Below, piece after piece: positions 20,980 to 32,200 of a stretch of DNA of 64,000 nucleotides. Origin of the DNA: Arion vulgaris (taxonomy: Eukaryota; Mollusca; Gastropoda; Stylommatophora; Arionidae); the NCBI GenBank assembly GCA_020796225.1, contig CM036774.1, forward strand, positions 26,996,291 through 27,060,290, read 5' to 3'. How positions within the stretch are numbered: position 1 is the first letter of the stretch; each line of letters opens with the position of its first letter. Below the pieces are notes generated by a model. It had not been told where the DNA came from and ran no database searches. It saw only the letters and a list, made by a program, of their open reading frames with translations. A program made the translations under genes and the position numbers.

Positions 20980-21267
20980 GTAGGTACTATCATCGTATAG
21001 ATTAATGATGGTTGAAGTTCCCTCTATTGCATTTATCTGTGCCTGCTTCTTGTATGTTAGAGTCATTTAACTTTGTTAGAGTCTAACTGGCCCTTAATGA
21101 TCAGGGGTGTATACTAATTAGGGAGGAAAGATGCTGAATTTAAGATTTCATACTGTTTGATGTTTTAGCATTATATATCAACTTTCAAAGCTAATCAGTA
21201 TCACTTAGAAATTATGAACAAATGTTTTCTAAAATTAATAAGTACACGTTACTCAAAATGTTTGGTG

Positions 21268-21376
21268 GTGCCAGGCCCCACTGGTCCTTAATGACAAGCC
21301 GCCCCTGCTGTGGATCGAACACAGGTCTCTCGCGTGGTAGCAGCGCTCTAATCCATTCGGCCAGACACTCCTCGAT
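21268..21376 (-). mobile_element. SINE head joined to a MITE end
   Basis: The segment 21306-21376 is a minus-strand tRNA-like SINE head (GAGTGTCTGGCCGAATGG, GTGTTCGATCCACAGC). The adjoining 21268-21306 matches the right end of the hAT MITE at 57200-57246 (TAATGACAAGCCGCC). It lies in the short intron before the transmembrane exon. Confidence 0.6.
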
Positions 21377-21500
21377 TGATTGTTATTGCCTTAATTAATC
21401 TGAGTTCCTTTGTCAAGTTACAGTCTGAAAACAAATTAAAAATGAGAAAATATTTCACAGTTTTACTGACAAATGTTATTATTTTTTTTTACTTGCCCAG

Positions 21501-21595
21501 GTAAATTTCTCAAAGCCAATATTGTGATGTGCATTATCCTCATCAGCCTGTTGATCTGGATACCTTCAGTATACTTCATCAAAGAAGCAGTTTAG
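21501..21595 (+). CDS. ADAM17-like sheddase, transmembrane exon
   Basis: The exon follows acceptor TTTTTTTACTTGCCCAG. The codon split over 20979/21501 gives Gly; the frame reads GKFLKANIVMCIILISLLIW then IPSVYFIKEAV and a TAG at 21593. Human ADAM17 has [20 protein letters not shown] then IPFSILV. The residues GKFL, NIV and WIP align exactly, and 18-22 hydrophobic residues form the single membrane helix. The true 3' boundary is uncertain: donors are possible at 21569 (CA/GTATAC, phase 0) or 21590 (weak), or the stop could give a tail of only a few residues, far shorter than usual for ADAM17. Confidence 0.88.
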
Positions 21596-21629
21596 TCATG
21601 TCATACAGTGGTGGTGTGTGCTTCAACAG

Positions 21630-22045
21630 AGCTTGTCAAAGTCAATTCTCATTTGATTGCAATCATGGGGACTATTTCTGACAGTGTTTATAATAGTTAT
21701 CCTGGGGGCAATTTCCTACAGTGTTTGTAATAGTTATCCTGGGGGCAATTTCCTACAGTGTTTGTAATAGTTATCTTGGGGGGCAATTTCCTACAGTGTT
21801 TATAATAGTTATCTTGGGGGCAATTTCAGACAGTGTTTATAATAGTTATCTTGGGGGACAATTTCCTACAGTGTTTGTAATAGTTATCTTGGGGACAATT
21901 TCTGACAGTGTTTATAATATTTATCTTGGGGACAATTTCTTACAGTGTTTATAATAGTTATCTTGGGGTCAATTTCTGACAGTGTTTATAATAGTTATCT
22001 TGGGGGCAATTTCTGACAGTGTTTATAATAGTTATCTTGAATTAG
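21630..22045. repeat. 37-bp minisatellite, about 11 copies
   Basis: The unit contains ACAGTGTTTATAATAGTTAT then CTTGGGGGCAATTTCTG. The number of Gs and the CTGACAG/CTACAG ends vary. It lies 35 bp past the transmembrane exon. Confidence 0.9.
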
Positions 22046-22189
22046 CAAGATTTGAAGTGAACAGTTCAAGCACACACCATTATATGCTATCTTGTTTATT
22101 TGGAATTTGTTTCATTAATATTTATTTAGTTTATGATTTTAGTTTACTTAGTTGTTAATCCATTTTTTGTTTTAGTTTAAAAAATATGA

Positions 22190-22460
22190 ATGCACAGACA
22201 AATCTCATTAACAATATCAGAAATAAACAATTGTCTGGGTCATATAGCGAAATAGGCATACAGTAAAAAGAGATCAGGTACTAAATCCAAGGGAAGACCA
22301 AGAAAAAGATGGATAGATGATATCAAGACCACACTAAATAAGCACTGAAATAACACAAGGGCAACTTATGTGGCCCTGGAACGTAAATTAAAGCTCCAAC
22401 CCATATGCTTAACGGCAGGAGTGGACAACCAATTATATCATCCACCTGGGGAAAGATAAT
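22190..22460 (+). pseudogene. Decayed LINE C-terminal fragment
   Basis: Broken frames hold NKQLSGSYSEIG and GKTKKKMDR-like remnants of the GHVxRM / GRPxKRW C-terminal blocks of an APE-type LINE. Confidence 0.45.
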
Positions 22461-22599
22461 AGATAGATAATTATCGTCATATTTTGGGCAGGTCATTAGA
22501 GATTGGAGCTAAGAACACATGGTGATAACCTGCAAAATCAATGGGGAACAATGTAGAGGATCACAGACAGAGACAATTATGGATAGCATAACTTCATGG

Positions 22600-23115
22600 C
22601 TGTGAAAGGTGTCAACATCCAATCCATGACCTTTCATACAATCTGGAAATCAGCGCCAAATACAGCATCAGAACCAAGATTAATAAATACTGTAGCTGTG
22701 TGCTATCTACTTTGTGGATCAGAATGCTGGAAAATGACAACATGATATATCCAAACTTTCCACCTTCCAATATAACTTGTCTACAAACGACCCTACACAT
22801 ATTCTGACCATAAACTATCTCTAATCAAGAACTTCTTACACACTGTCAGCAAGAGAATATATAAACACCATCGTTAAAAAGAGATACTGGAGATGGATTG
22901 GACATGTGATGCAAATGGAGACTACTTCTATCACAAAAACTGCACTGGCATGGACACCAGAGGATAAACAAAAACGTGAATGACCCAAAACGACCTGCAG
23001 TAGAACATGAATAGAAAAAATTGATCACAGCTGGAATACAATACAGATAACAACTAGAAACAGAGAAGAATGACGTTCATTTATTGCCGTCTTAAGTGCT
23101 GGGGTCATCACAGGT
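22600..23115 (+). pseudogene. Decayed copy of the LINE at 16731
   Basis: It aligns by eye to 18990-19475: shared stretches include GCGCCAAATACAGCATCAG, AACCAAGATTAATA and GGAGATGGATTGGACATG. It is riddled with stops and indels. Only the thumb and C-terminal domain remain. Confidence 0.7.
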
Positions 23116-23420
23116 TTTACTATGTTTTTTATTGTGTTTCATCTGATTTTTTTTTGGTGCTTTGGAAATATTATTTGTTAAATTATGTTACAGTTTATAG
23201 CTAGGCTTTGATATCAACACATACATTTTCAACACTGAAATCATAGGACCATATTTTCCATATGAATTCTATCTCTACTCAGTCAGAAAACTGTACTGTC
23301 TGTGTACAGGAAATTGTGATCAGATATATTATAGAACATAAGAACCAGGTCTTTATGAAGTCTAGAAGAACTTTCAATGTAGACAAAAAATACATGTTTT
23401 TATTGCCTTTTAAAAATACT
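23115..23420. other. AT-rich DNA, nothing recognised
   Basis: No element ends, motif or splice-bounded frame was seen. Confidence 0.35.
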
Positions 23421-23424
23421 GCTT

Positions 23425-23600
23425 TTTAGGGCAGTGTAGGACAAGGGGGACATGCATCTGTGGAATTTAATGGCCTCATGGGTGGTGCAGTCACAGCGAA
23501 ACTCTTCAGGTTAGGATTTTTCTTTATGCCCACCGACAGAAAAACTTCTTAACCTTATCAGGGATTGAACCCAGGTCTCTAATCCATTCAGTCAGACTTA
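23425..23600 (-). mobile_element. tRNA-derived SINE
   Basis: Same family as 14340-14552 and 7591-7905. On the minus strand, TCTGACTGAATGGATTAGAG (head) is followed by GGTTCAATCCC (B box) and a body with TTTCTGTCGGTGGGCATAAAG. It abuts the LINE at 23603. Confidence 0.65.
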
Positions 23601-23602
23601 CT

Positions 23603-25280
23603 CTACTTAATCCCGTCATGCCTAGTGACACATGGGGCTTCAGAAAGGACTTTCCATGCTCTCCTGTCCCGTGCAACCTTCAGCGCAGAGCCCCACGTCA
23701 GAGATGCGGTGTCCAGTTCCTCTTCCATCATGCGCTCCATGTTGTCCGTGGTCTGCCTTTCTTTCTCTTTCCCTCTGGTGTCCAAGTGAGGGCTATCCTT
23801 GCAGGCATTTCTTGTCTCATTCTCATAACATGTCCGAGCCATTTCCATCTTCTTTTTGAGTATGTCATTCATTGACTCTTGTCTTGTGTCTTGGAGTAGT
23901 TGGTTATTGGATATTTTTACTGGCCAAAAGATTCCCAAGATTCTGCGAAGACAAGAGTGGTGGAAAACTGACAGCCTGCTAGTATCTCCTTTGGTCATCC
24001 TCCAACACTCCGATCCGTAGAGCAAAACTGGCAAAACAATGCTTTTATAGAGTTTAAGCTTTGTGGTCCTATTGTAGATTTTGGACTTCCATACTGGTTT
24101 CATTCTGGCAAACTAGGTTAACATTAAAGTATTCTGTTCTTGTCTTGGCTTGTATATATGTTTTCTTGAGTTTGAGCCTGATCATGGCAACGACAAGGTG
24201 GTGGTCGCTGCCCACGCCAGCTCCTCTTTTCACCTTTACATCAAGTAATGTCTTTCGCCATTTACTGTTGATCATAAAGTGGTCTATCTGGTTTTCATCT
24301 CTTCCATTTGGGGATATCCATGTGTACTTGTGTATGGTCCTGTGTGGAAACAATGTGCCTCCTATGATCAGTCTGTTTTCTAGACAAAAATTGCTCAACA
24401 TTTCTCCATTTTCATTTGCAGTGCCACATCCCTCTTTCCCCATTATTGCTTCTCTGTGTCTGTTATTGTTTCCAACTTTGCGTTTAGGTCTCCCATTATG
24501 CACAAAACATCCTGAGCTGGAACCTTGTCCACTATTTCCTGCAACCTTCTATAAAGTGCGTTTTGTCCTCTTCTTCGGCTTCGTTAGTGGGTGCATAGCA
24601 TTGAATGATAGTTAGCTTTCCTTGTTTCCCATTAAATCGGGCTTTCAACAATCTTTCATTAATCGGGTGCCACTCTAAGAGATGTTTATTCAATCCTTTC
24701 CTTATTATTAGTGCAACTCCTGCTGAATGATTCCTGTCGTCTCTTCCTGAGTACAAGATGGTTTCCCTGTTCTAGTTGTCGTCTGTCCAAAGCCTGTCCA
24801 TCTACTTTCGCTGACCCCTAGAATGTGTAATTTATAGTGTTGCATCTCTTTTACCACCTGTGATGTCTTTGTGGTCTCGAACATTGTTCTGACGTTCCAG
24901 AATCCTATTCTTAGTTTAGTTTTGACATCCAGCAGACTTGAATTCCCAGCGTGGGCTTCCTTGCGGCTTTCACCCATACTGTTCATGCTGACAGTGGTAC
25001 TCTGTCTCAAGACCGCTGGACATCGAGAGCATTTTTTTCCTTTTGAAGTTTCTGTAACATTTTTCTTTTTTATGGGGCAAAGTTGTTAGCACTGCGCCCA
25101 ACCCCAACCTGGAGGACCAGGAGGCCACATTTAGTCTGACCTCTCACCTTGGACCTGTCCGGCATGGGTAACCCTTCCAGGAACAGAATGTTCCTGCCGG
25201 CATAGCTTTCTGGATCATTGAGGCACGCAAGCCCCCCCCCACCACTACAAGGTAATGGCCTCATGGGGGGGATTCAGTCA
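23603..25280 (-). pseudogene. LINE with intact ends but RT deleted
   Basis: On the minus strand, from the right: a 5' leader (about 25280-25080), the endonuclease N-terminus (LRIGFWNVRTMFETTKTSQV, SRWTGFGQ, 25010-24770), its middle (SAGVALIIRKGLN, LTIIQCYAPTNE, 24756-24532), and its end (YTWISPNGRDENQIDHFM, GVGSDHHLVVAMIRL, 24503-24115). At about 24103 the sequence jumps directly to the post-RT thumb/C-terminal region (LYGSECWRMTKGDTSRLSVF, 24103-23603). The whole reverse transcriptase, with the GxRQGC and FADD blocks, is missing. Frameshifts exist near 24770 and 24520. It resembles the LINE endonuclease proteins that databases often mislabel as craniofacial development protein 2. Confidence 0.85.
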
Positions 25281-25346
25281 GACAATCCACCCTATATACC
25301 ACCTGGATATCATTTTTAAAAAAAACAACACACTAGTTTCTTTTAT

Positions 25347-27235
25347 CTTCTTCTTTTTGTCGTCACACTGCTACCGGGTTGTTGCCCAGTGTCGCGGGTT
25401 TTCTGTTTTGTCTTGCACTATTCTAGTGGCGTGGGTGATTGTTACTTTTGCTCTTTGACAGGATTCTGTTATGCCATCTAACCATCGTTTTTGTTGTCTT
25501 GCTCTTGCCTTCTTTCCCGATGTTCTGTTGTAGAAGACTGTATACTGTGGAGTTTGGATGCATTCTTATTAAGTGGCCAAACCACTACATTCTTTGTTTC
25601 TCAATGTAATTCATGCAAGGCTCCATGCAAACGTTTCTTGCTTATGCTGATGTAGGTGACTGTCTTTTCTGGTGTTGTTGGTAACTTTTCACATGCAGCG
25701 CATTTCACATATAGTTATTTTTTGTGACTGCACTTTGCTTATTGTCCATGTTTGGCTCTGGTAACACAAAATAGGTATGAAAATGCTGTTGATCATCTGT
25801 TGCTTAGCTGTCAGTTAAAGTTTTGGGTGCCTTAGCATTGGGGCTAGCTGGTAGGTTACAGTATTTGTTTTTTGCACTCTAGCCTCTAGCCTATCTCACT
25901 ATCTAGTCTTCCATCTTCTGTGAATATGCTTCCTAAGTATTTAAATTCTTTCACTTGGTTTATTGTAGTGCCATTGACATGGATGTCTAGATTATTTTGT
26001 TTTCTTCTTATATTCATTATTTCTGTTTTAGTGTTGTTGATTTTCATGTCATTATTTATACAATTTTGTTTCAAGGTGTCAATATGATGTTGTAGATCTT
26101 GTTCATTTTGGTGTATCATGCACTGATCATCTGCAAAAAGCAGTTAATTTATTTCATCATTAAGGGGTTATACTACTGAAAGTTGGGTCATTATAGCTTA
26201 TAGATATCGATTTTTCAAATTTCATCATATTATGTTAGTATTGCATCTCTACAATCAAATTATGCAAAGAGTTTTTATTTATGATCCCGAAAAATGCTTC
26301 AAAATTATTTTTGAACACCCCTACCCTCTAAAAATTTGCTATAGAAAATGTCTTCAATTGTCTTTCTTTTGTCCCTAGATACAGTGTATGGCATTCAATT
26401 AACCCAATCGAGTCATGTATCATTGTAAAGCTTGATATGAGTACTAACAGATATATTAGATTTAATTAGGCTAGGCAATGACTGTATGCTGTAACGGACG
26501 ATTTCTCTGACACTTTAGACTAAATTCACATCACATATTTAAAACACAGTTTTCTCCCATTTGTAAATTTCGTTAACGTGGTAATGTACGTTTTCCACCA
26601 TGAAAGAAATCCTCAAGATAGCAATATGAGATTTGACCCTGACATATATATATTAATATTGAAGCCCTTAGACAACAGAAAATGCACCTTTCTCTAGCAA
26701 ATAAATTTATATGAATTTTTTATGAACCAGTGGGTCCTATTTTGGGCCGTAAATTGGGTATGTCTAATTCGTTGTACTCCTAGAGATCAGTTACATGTTA
26801 CAGAACAATTTAAAGTTGTCAGTGGGCCAGAATATTGGTATATTTAGGTTGTGCAGTCAAAATAAATTGCAATTGTTATTTATTTCACTCTGTTTGGAGA
26901 CCGTATGACGTTGTTTACAATCCAACATGGCTGCCGTTTCCATGGCAACCCGATAATTTATTAATGCGAAATATATCTAAATTTTCATTTTAGACCACTC
27001 TAGTAGTAACTGCTATGTATCACATAATTTTATTGAGAGATAAGAAAGTTGAGAAATCCTGTAGCATAACCCCTTAACTGAATTTGACTCTTGAATTATT
27101 TTATCCATATATGCAATAAAGAGTAGTAGTGAGAGGACACAACCTTGTCTAACACCTGATGTAATGGAGAACCAGTCGGTCATTCTTTCTGTTGTTCTTA
27201 CTGTACTCTGGCTATCTTGATATAGATGAGGCATT
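25347..27235 (-). pseudogene. LINE of the 11331 family, interrupted, 10-bp target duplication
   Basis: Flanked by TTTCTTTTAT (25337-25346 and 27236-27245). The minus-strand copy aligns to 11331-12300: RT motif GVRQGCVLSLLLF (near 27150), then after an interruption HQNEQDLQHHIDTLKQNC, INNTKTEIMNI, FKYLGSIFTEDGRLD (26119-25886) and a decayed C-terminus with (GAA) tail. A 912-bp TA-flanked element (26163-27074) sits between the GxRQGC and FADD blocks. It is 5'-truncated and dead. Confidence 0.85.
26163..27074. mobile_element. 912-bp non-autonomous DNA transposon with TA duplication
   Basis: It is inserted cleanly in the LINE at 25347. Terminal inverted repeats are AGGGGTTATACTAC and GTAGCATAACCCCT (13 of 14 pair). 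TA is present on both sides (26161-26162, 27075-27076), and comparison with the uninterrupted LINE copy at 12135-12160 shows the empty site. The interior has no long frame, so it lacks a transposase. The TA target suggests the Tc1/mariner superfamily. Confidence 0.85.
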
Positions 27236-27244
27236 TTTCTTTTA

Positions 27245-27590
27245 TAGATGATGCATTAAGATAAATGACTGTTACAAAATGTGTAAAAAACTGAATCTTC
27301 AATAAATTATTGTCGGTGTATAAATGTTGTCATTATATTCAGTTGTGAATAAATATATTACCAAGAAATAAATTTTCCACTTCAGATGTAGACCCTATTC
27401 TTGCACTCAGTAAAGTAAAGCTATAAATATGTCCTAACAAGACACCTTGCACTGTTCTGGTACATAGTCAGATACTCATGTTTAGCAGTATTGACTAAAA
27501 CATCAATTATCCTTGACCACAATCAGAGTATAAAATATTTGAGTTGAGAAGCCAGTTGTCTCATAATTAAGCATTCATTGGCCTCTTTGT
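27245..27590. other. AT-rich DNA, nothing recognised
   Basis: No element, motif or credible exon was seen. A short stretch near 27525-27550 (GAGTATAAAATATTTGAGTTG) recurs at 28578-28600. Confidence 0.35.
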
Positions 27591-27594
27591 TTCA

Positions 27595-28500
27595 GGAGAC
27601 AATAGGCTTTTCATAATGTAGATTGTTCTGTGACGAATCACATAACCTGTTGTGCCTGTAATGTCCTATTCTGGAGTGGCAATCCTTACCACAGTTGCTG
27701 CAGGTGAAACTCGAGACTGGAGCTGATACATAGGATGGTCTCTCTGCGCTCTTTTTTGCCTCTAGACATGATGGTATTTTTTTCTTCTCTTTTTGAGCCA
27801 TCCCTCACTGCCGCTCGCCATGCTTGCCTGTCTTTAGTCAACTGTTCCCAATTTTCTATGTCTGTGCTGCATGAAGTTAGATCACGCTTGCAGGTGTCAA
27901 TGAAGCGTAGTAATGAGTGCACATGCTGTCTAGTATACGCTGCAAGTTGACCATATATAATCTCCTTTGGGATTCTACCATCACACATACGGCACACATG
28001 TCCGAGCCATCTCAGACGTCGCTGAATCAGCAAGGTGTACATCAGCGTTTCCCAAAGTGGGCAGTACCGCTCCCCTGTGGGCGCTGAAGCCTTCCAGGGG
28101 GGCGATAGTGTGTTCAGAAGCATTTGGGAGGATTTTTTTTCTCATGTTTTGTGATTGAATAGTCATTAAAAATTTGAATTCGGCATTTTAATTCATCTTT
28201 TGCCCATCTTACATGACCCATTTTTTCATCAATTTTCTATTTTATGTATATAATCGTTTGAAAATTGACCATGTATGACAGAAATATATATCAATTTTCT
28301 ATGTCAACGTGAAAATAGAGCATGTGTATATGTATGGAGGGCGTTGGCAAACTGTTATAATGGGCAGGGGCGTTACAAAGTTTATGTCGTGCAAAGTGGG
28401 TGGGCGAAAAGTTTGGGAATCTATGGTGTACATGTTTGGAATGCCAGCACTGTTTAGCATTTCTATATTGGAGATGTGGTCCCGCCATCAGATGTTGTAT
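27595..28500 (-). pseudogene. LINE C-terminal end with zinc finger, split by a hAT MITE
   Basis: On the minus strand: WRDHISNIEMLNSAGIPNMY (28495-28434), then the MITE at 28043-28425, then TLLIQRRLRWLGHVCRM, KEIIYGQL, a KRDL block, DRQAWRAAV and a C-terminal finger FTCSNCGKDCHSRIGHYRHN (27740-27650). The frame resumes across the MITE. A frameshift precedes the finger. This is the same domain layout as the LINE end at 19492-20690. Confidence 0.82.
28043..28425. mobile_element. hAT-type MITE, 383 bp, 8-bp target duplication
   Basis: The ends are CAGCGTTTCCCAAAGT and GTTTGGGAATCTATG, imperfect inverted repeats. The target duplication is GTGTACAT (28035-28042 and 28426-28433). An inverted second copy of almost the same size is at 59996-60376. 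It has no transposase. Ends and 8-bp duplication are typical of the hAT superfamily. Confidence 0.9.
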
Positions 28501-28504
28501 ATTC

Positions 28505-28710
28505 GTAATATCTAATAATTAACTGATATAGAAATCCTAGTTAATAGAATATAGTACACCACTTAAAGAAAACCCAGAGTACAAAATTTGAGTTGAGAAA
28601 TCAGTTATCTAAACATTATCTCACTCAAGCAGCTGTGTTAATTAATAGCATACAGGTAACCTCTAGAAGAATTGGTGATGTCAGAGTGAAGATAATCTTC
28701 TTTCTTCTTC
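28505..28710. other. AT-rich DNA, nothing recognised
   Basis: No features apart from the GAGTACAAAATTTGAGTTGAG stretch shared with 27525-27550. Confidence 0.35.
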
Positions 28711-28918
28711 TTCTGCATTCTCACTAGATTGGGATTTCAGATTCTCTAATAAAGGCAGCCGTCTGCCTCAGATTATCAGTCACACCATACAGTTTGTCTT
28801 GGACGCTAGCGTAAGTGGGCCACCTCTTTCTTCTCAAGTCTGCATACTGGGGACAGTTCTATAGGATATAATTCCTATGATTTCTGCTTCCCGTTTGTGT
28901 CGACCTCTTCCCGCAGTA
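28711..28918 (-). pseudogene. Jockey-like LINE C-terminal fragment
   Basis: On the minus strand: NCPQYADLRRKRWPTYASVQ, DKLYGVTDNLRQTAAF, IRESEIP. This is the cysteine-containing tail and final helix that follow RNase H in this LINE type. The longer copy is at 42780-43420 and the shortest at 2548-2700. Confidence 0.78.
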
Positions 28919-29100
28919 AGTGAAGATAATCTACAACATTAGATTTGTTAAACATTATGTTGTTTAGTTTTTACATGAATTCGCTCATGAAATTGCTGGT
29001 TTGGATATTCAAAACTTTCAGCAGTTTTTGTAATATAACATTTGTATTCATGCATTCCTGTTGCCGTTTTAATCATATGTTTTGCGATCTGCCATTTCAG

Positions 29101-29200
29101 GACATTCGTGAGAAAACTGAAAGAGATAGAATGAGGATGGAAATTTGGAAGTTCATACAGTCTCAACTTGATGAGCAAGAAGACGACGATATTTCTGTTT
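29101..29200 (+). CDS. Candidate exon, acidic charged segment, possibly sheddase tail
   Basis: A strong acceptor (TGCGATCTGCCATTTCAG) opens a frame DIREKTERDRMRMEIWKFIQ then SQLDEQEDDDISV. Donors are possible at 29201 (GTAATT, phase 1) or 29197 (GTTTGT, phase 0). The start phase (0) fits the ADAM17-like transmembrane exon if that is spliced at 21569 or 21590. The highly charged, helix-prone composition suits a cytoplasmic tail, but I recognise no family signature and it shows no obvious match to the human tail. The 48-bp satellite array begins only about 60 bp downstream. It may belong to another transcript. Confidence 0.45.
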
Positions 29201-29257
29201 GTAATTTATTCTATCTTTTCATCATCTCATTTCTTTATCTCACATACACACTGATGC

Positions 29258-32200
29258 AATTGACAAATCACATTTATAGAGACAGCAACTCACATACCCA
29301 TATGTGTTTGAGAAATCACATTTATAGAGACAGCAACTCACATACCCATATGTGTTTGAGAAATCACATTTACAGAGACAGCAACTCACATACCCATATG
29401 TGTTTGAGAAATATCATATTTACAGAGACAGCAACTCTTATATCATATGTGTTTGAGAAATCATATTTATAGAGACAGCAACTCACATACCCATATGTAT
29501 TTGAGAAATCATACATTTACAGAGACAGCAACTCACATATCCATATGTGTTTGAGAAATCACATGTATAGAGACAGCAACTCACATACCCATATGTGTTT
29601 GAGAAATCACATTTATAGAGACAGCAACTCACATACCCATATGTATTTGAGAAATCATACATTTACAGAGACAACAACTCACATACCCATATGTGTTTGA
29701 GAAATCACATTTATAGAGACAGCAACTCACATACCCATATGTGTTTGAGAAATCACATTTATAGAGACAGAAACTCACATACCCATATGTGTTTGAGAAA
29801 TCATATTTATAAAGACAGCAACTCACATACCCATATGTGTTTGAGAAATCACATTTATAGAGACAGCAACTCATATACCATATGTGTTTGAGAAATCACA
29901 TTTATAGAGACACAACTCACATACCCATATGTGTTTGAGAAATCACATTTATAGAGACAGCAACTCACATACCCATATGTGTTTGAGAAATCACACATTT
30001 ACAGAAACAGCAACTCACATACCCATATGTTTGAGAAATCACATTTATAGAGACAGCAACTCACATATCATATGTGTTTGAGAAATCACATTTACAGAGA
30101 CAGCAACTCATATACCATATGTGTTTGAGAAATCACATTTATAGAGACAGCAACTCACATACCCATATGTGTTTGAGAAATCACATTTATAGAGACAGCA
30201 ATTCACATACCCATATGTGTTTGAGAAATCACACATTTACAGAGACAGCAACTCACATACCCATATGTGTTTGAGAAATCACATTTATAGAGACAGCAAC
30301 TCACATACCCATATGTATTTGAGAAATCATACATTTACAGAGACAACAACTCACATATCCATATGTGTTTGAGAAATCACATGTATAGAGACAGCAACTC
30401 ACATACCCATATATGTTTGAGAAATCACATTTATAGAGACAGCAACTCACATACCCATATGTGTTTGAGAAATCACATTTATAGAGACAGCAACTCACAT
30501 ACCCATATGTGTTTGAGAAATCACATTTATAGAGACAGCAACTCACATACCCATATGTGTTTGAGAAATATCATATTTACAGAGACAGCAACTCTTATAT
30601 CATATGTGTTTGAGAAATCATATTTATAGAGACAGCAACTCACATACCCATATGTATTTGAGAAATCATACATTTACAGAGACAGCAACTCACATATCCA
30701 TATGTGTTTGAGAAATCACATGTATAGAGACAGCAACTCACATACCCATATGTGTTTGAGAAATCACATTTATAGAGACAGCAACTCACATACCCATATG
30801 TATTTGAGAAATCATACATTTACAGAGACAACAACTCACATACCCATATGTGTTTGAGAAATCACATTTATAGAGACAGCAACTCACATACCCATATGTG
30901 TTTGAGAAATCACATTTATAGAGACAGAAACTCACATACCCATATGTGTTTGAGAAATCATATTTATAAAGACAGCAACTCACATACCCATATGTGTTTG
31001 AGAAATCACATTTATAGAGACAGCAACTCATATACCATATGTGTTTGAGAAATCACATTTATAGAGACAGCAACTCACATACCCATATGTGTTTGAGAAA
31101 TCACATTTATAGAGACAGCAACTCACATACCCATATGTGTTTGAGAAATCACACATTTACAGAAACAGCAACTCACATACCCATATGTTTGAGAAATCAC
31201 ATTTATAGAGACAGCAACTCACATATCATATGTGTTTGAGAAATCACATTTACAGAGACAGCAACTCATATACCATATGTGTTTGAGAAATCACATTTAT
31301 AGAGACAGCAACTCACATACCCATATGTGTTTGAGAAATCACATTTATAGAGACAGCAATTCACATACCCATATGTGTTTGAGAAATCACACATTTACAG
31401 AAACAGCAACTCACATACCCATATGTGTTTGAGAAATCACACATTTACAGAGACAGCAACTCACATACCCATATGTGTTTGAGAAATCACATTTATAGAG
31501 ACAGCAACTCACATACCCATATGTATTTGAGAAATCATACATTTACAGAGACAACAACTCACATATCCATATGTGTTTGAGAAATCACATGTATAGAGAC
31601 AGCAACTCACATACCCATATATGTTTGAGAAATCACATTTATAGAGACAGCAACTCACATACCCATATGTGTTTGAGAAATCACATTTATAGAGACAGCA
31701 ACTCACATACCCATATGTGTTTGAGAAATCACATTTATAGAGACAGCAACTCACATACCCATATGTGTTTGAGAAATATCATATTTACAGAGACAGCAAC
31801 TCTTATATCATATGTGTTTGAGAAATCATATTTATAGAGACAGCAACTCACATACCCATATGTATTTGAGAAATCATACATTTACAGAGACAGCAACTCA
31901 CATATCCATATGTGTTTGAGAAATCACATGTATAGAGACAGCAACTCACATACCCATATGTGTTTGAGAAATCACATTTATAGAGACAGCAACTCACATA
32001 CCCATATGTATTTGAGAAATCATACATTTACAGAGACAACAACTCACATACCCATATGTGTTTGAGAAATCACATTTATAGAGACAGCAACTCACATACC
32101 CATATGTGTTTGAGAAATCACATTTATAGAGACAGAAACTCACATACCCATATGTGTTTGAGAAATCATATTTATAAAGACAGCAACTCACATACCCATA

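Noticed and set aside
24061..24615. 184-codon hydrophobic + strand frame
   Set aside because: It is antisense to clear LINE endonuclease coding sequence on the minus strand.
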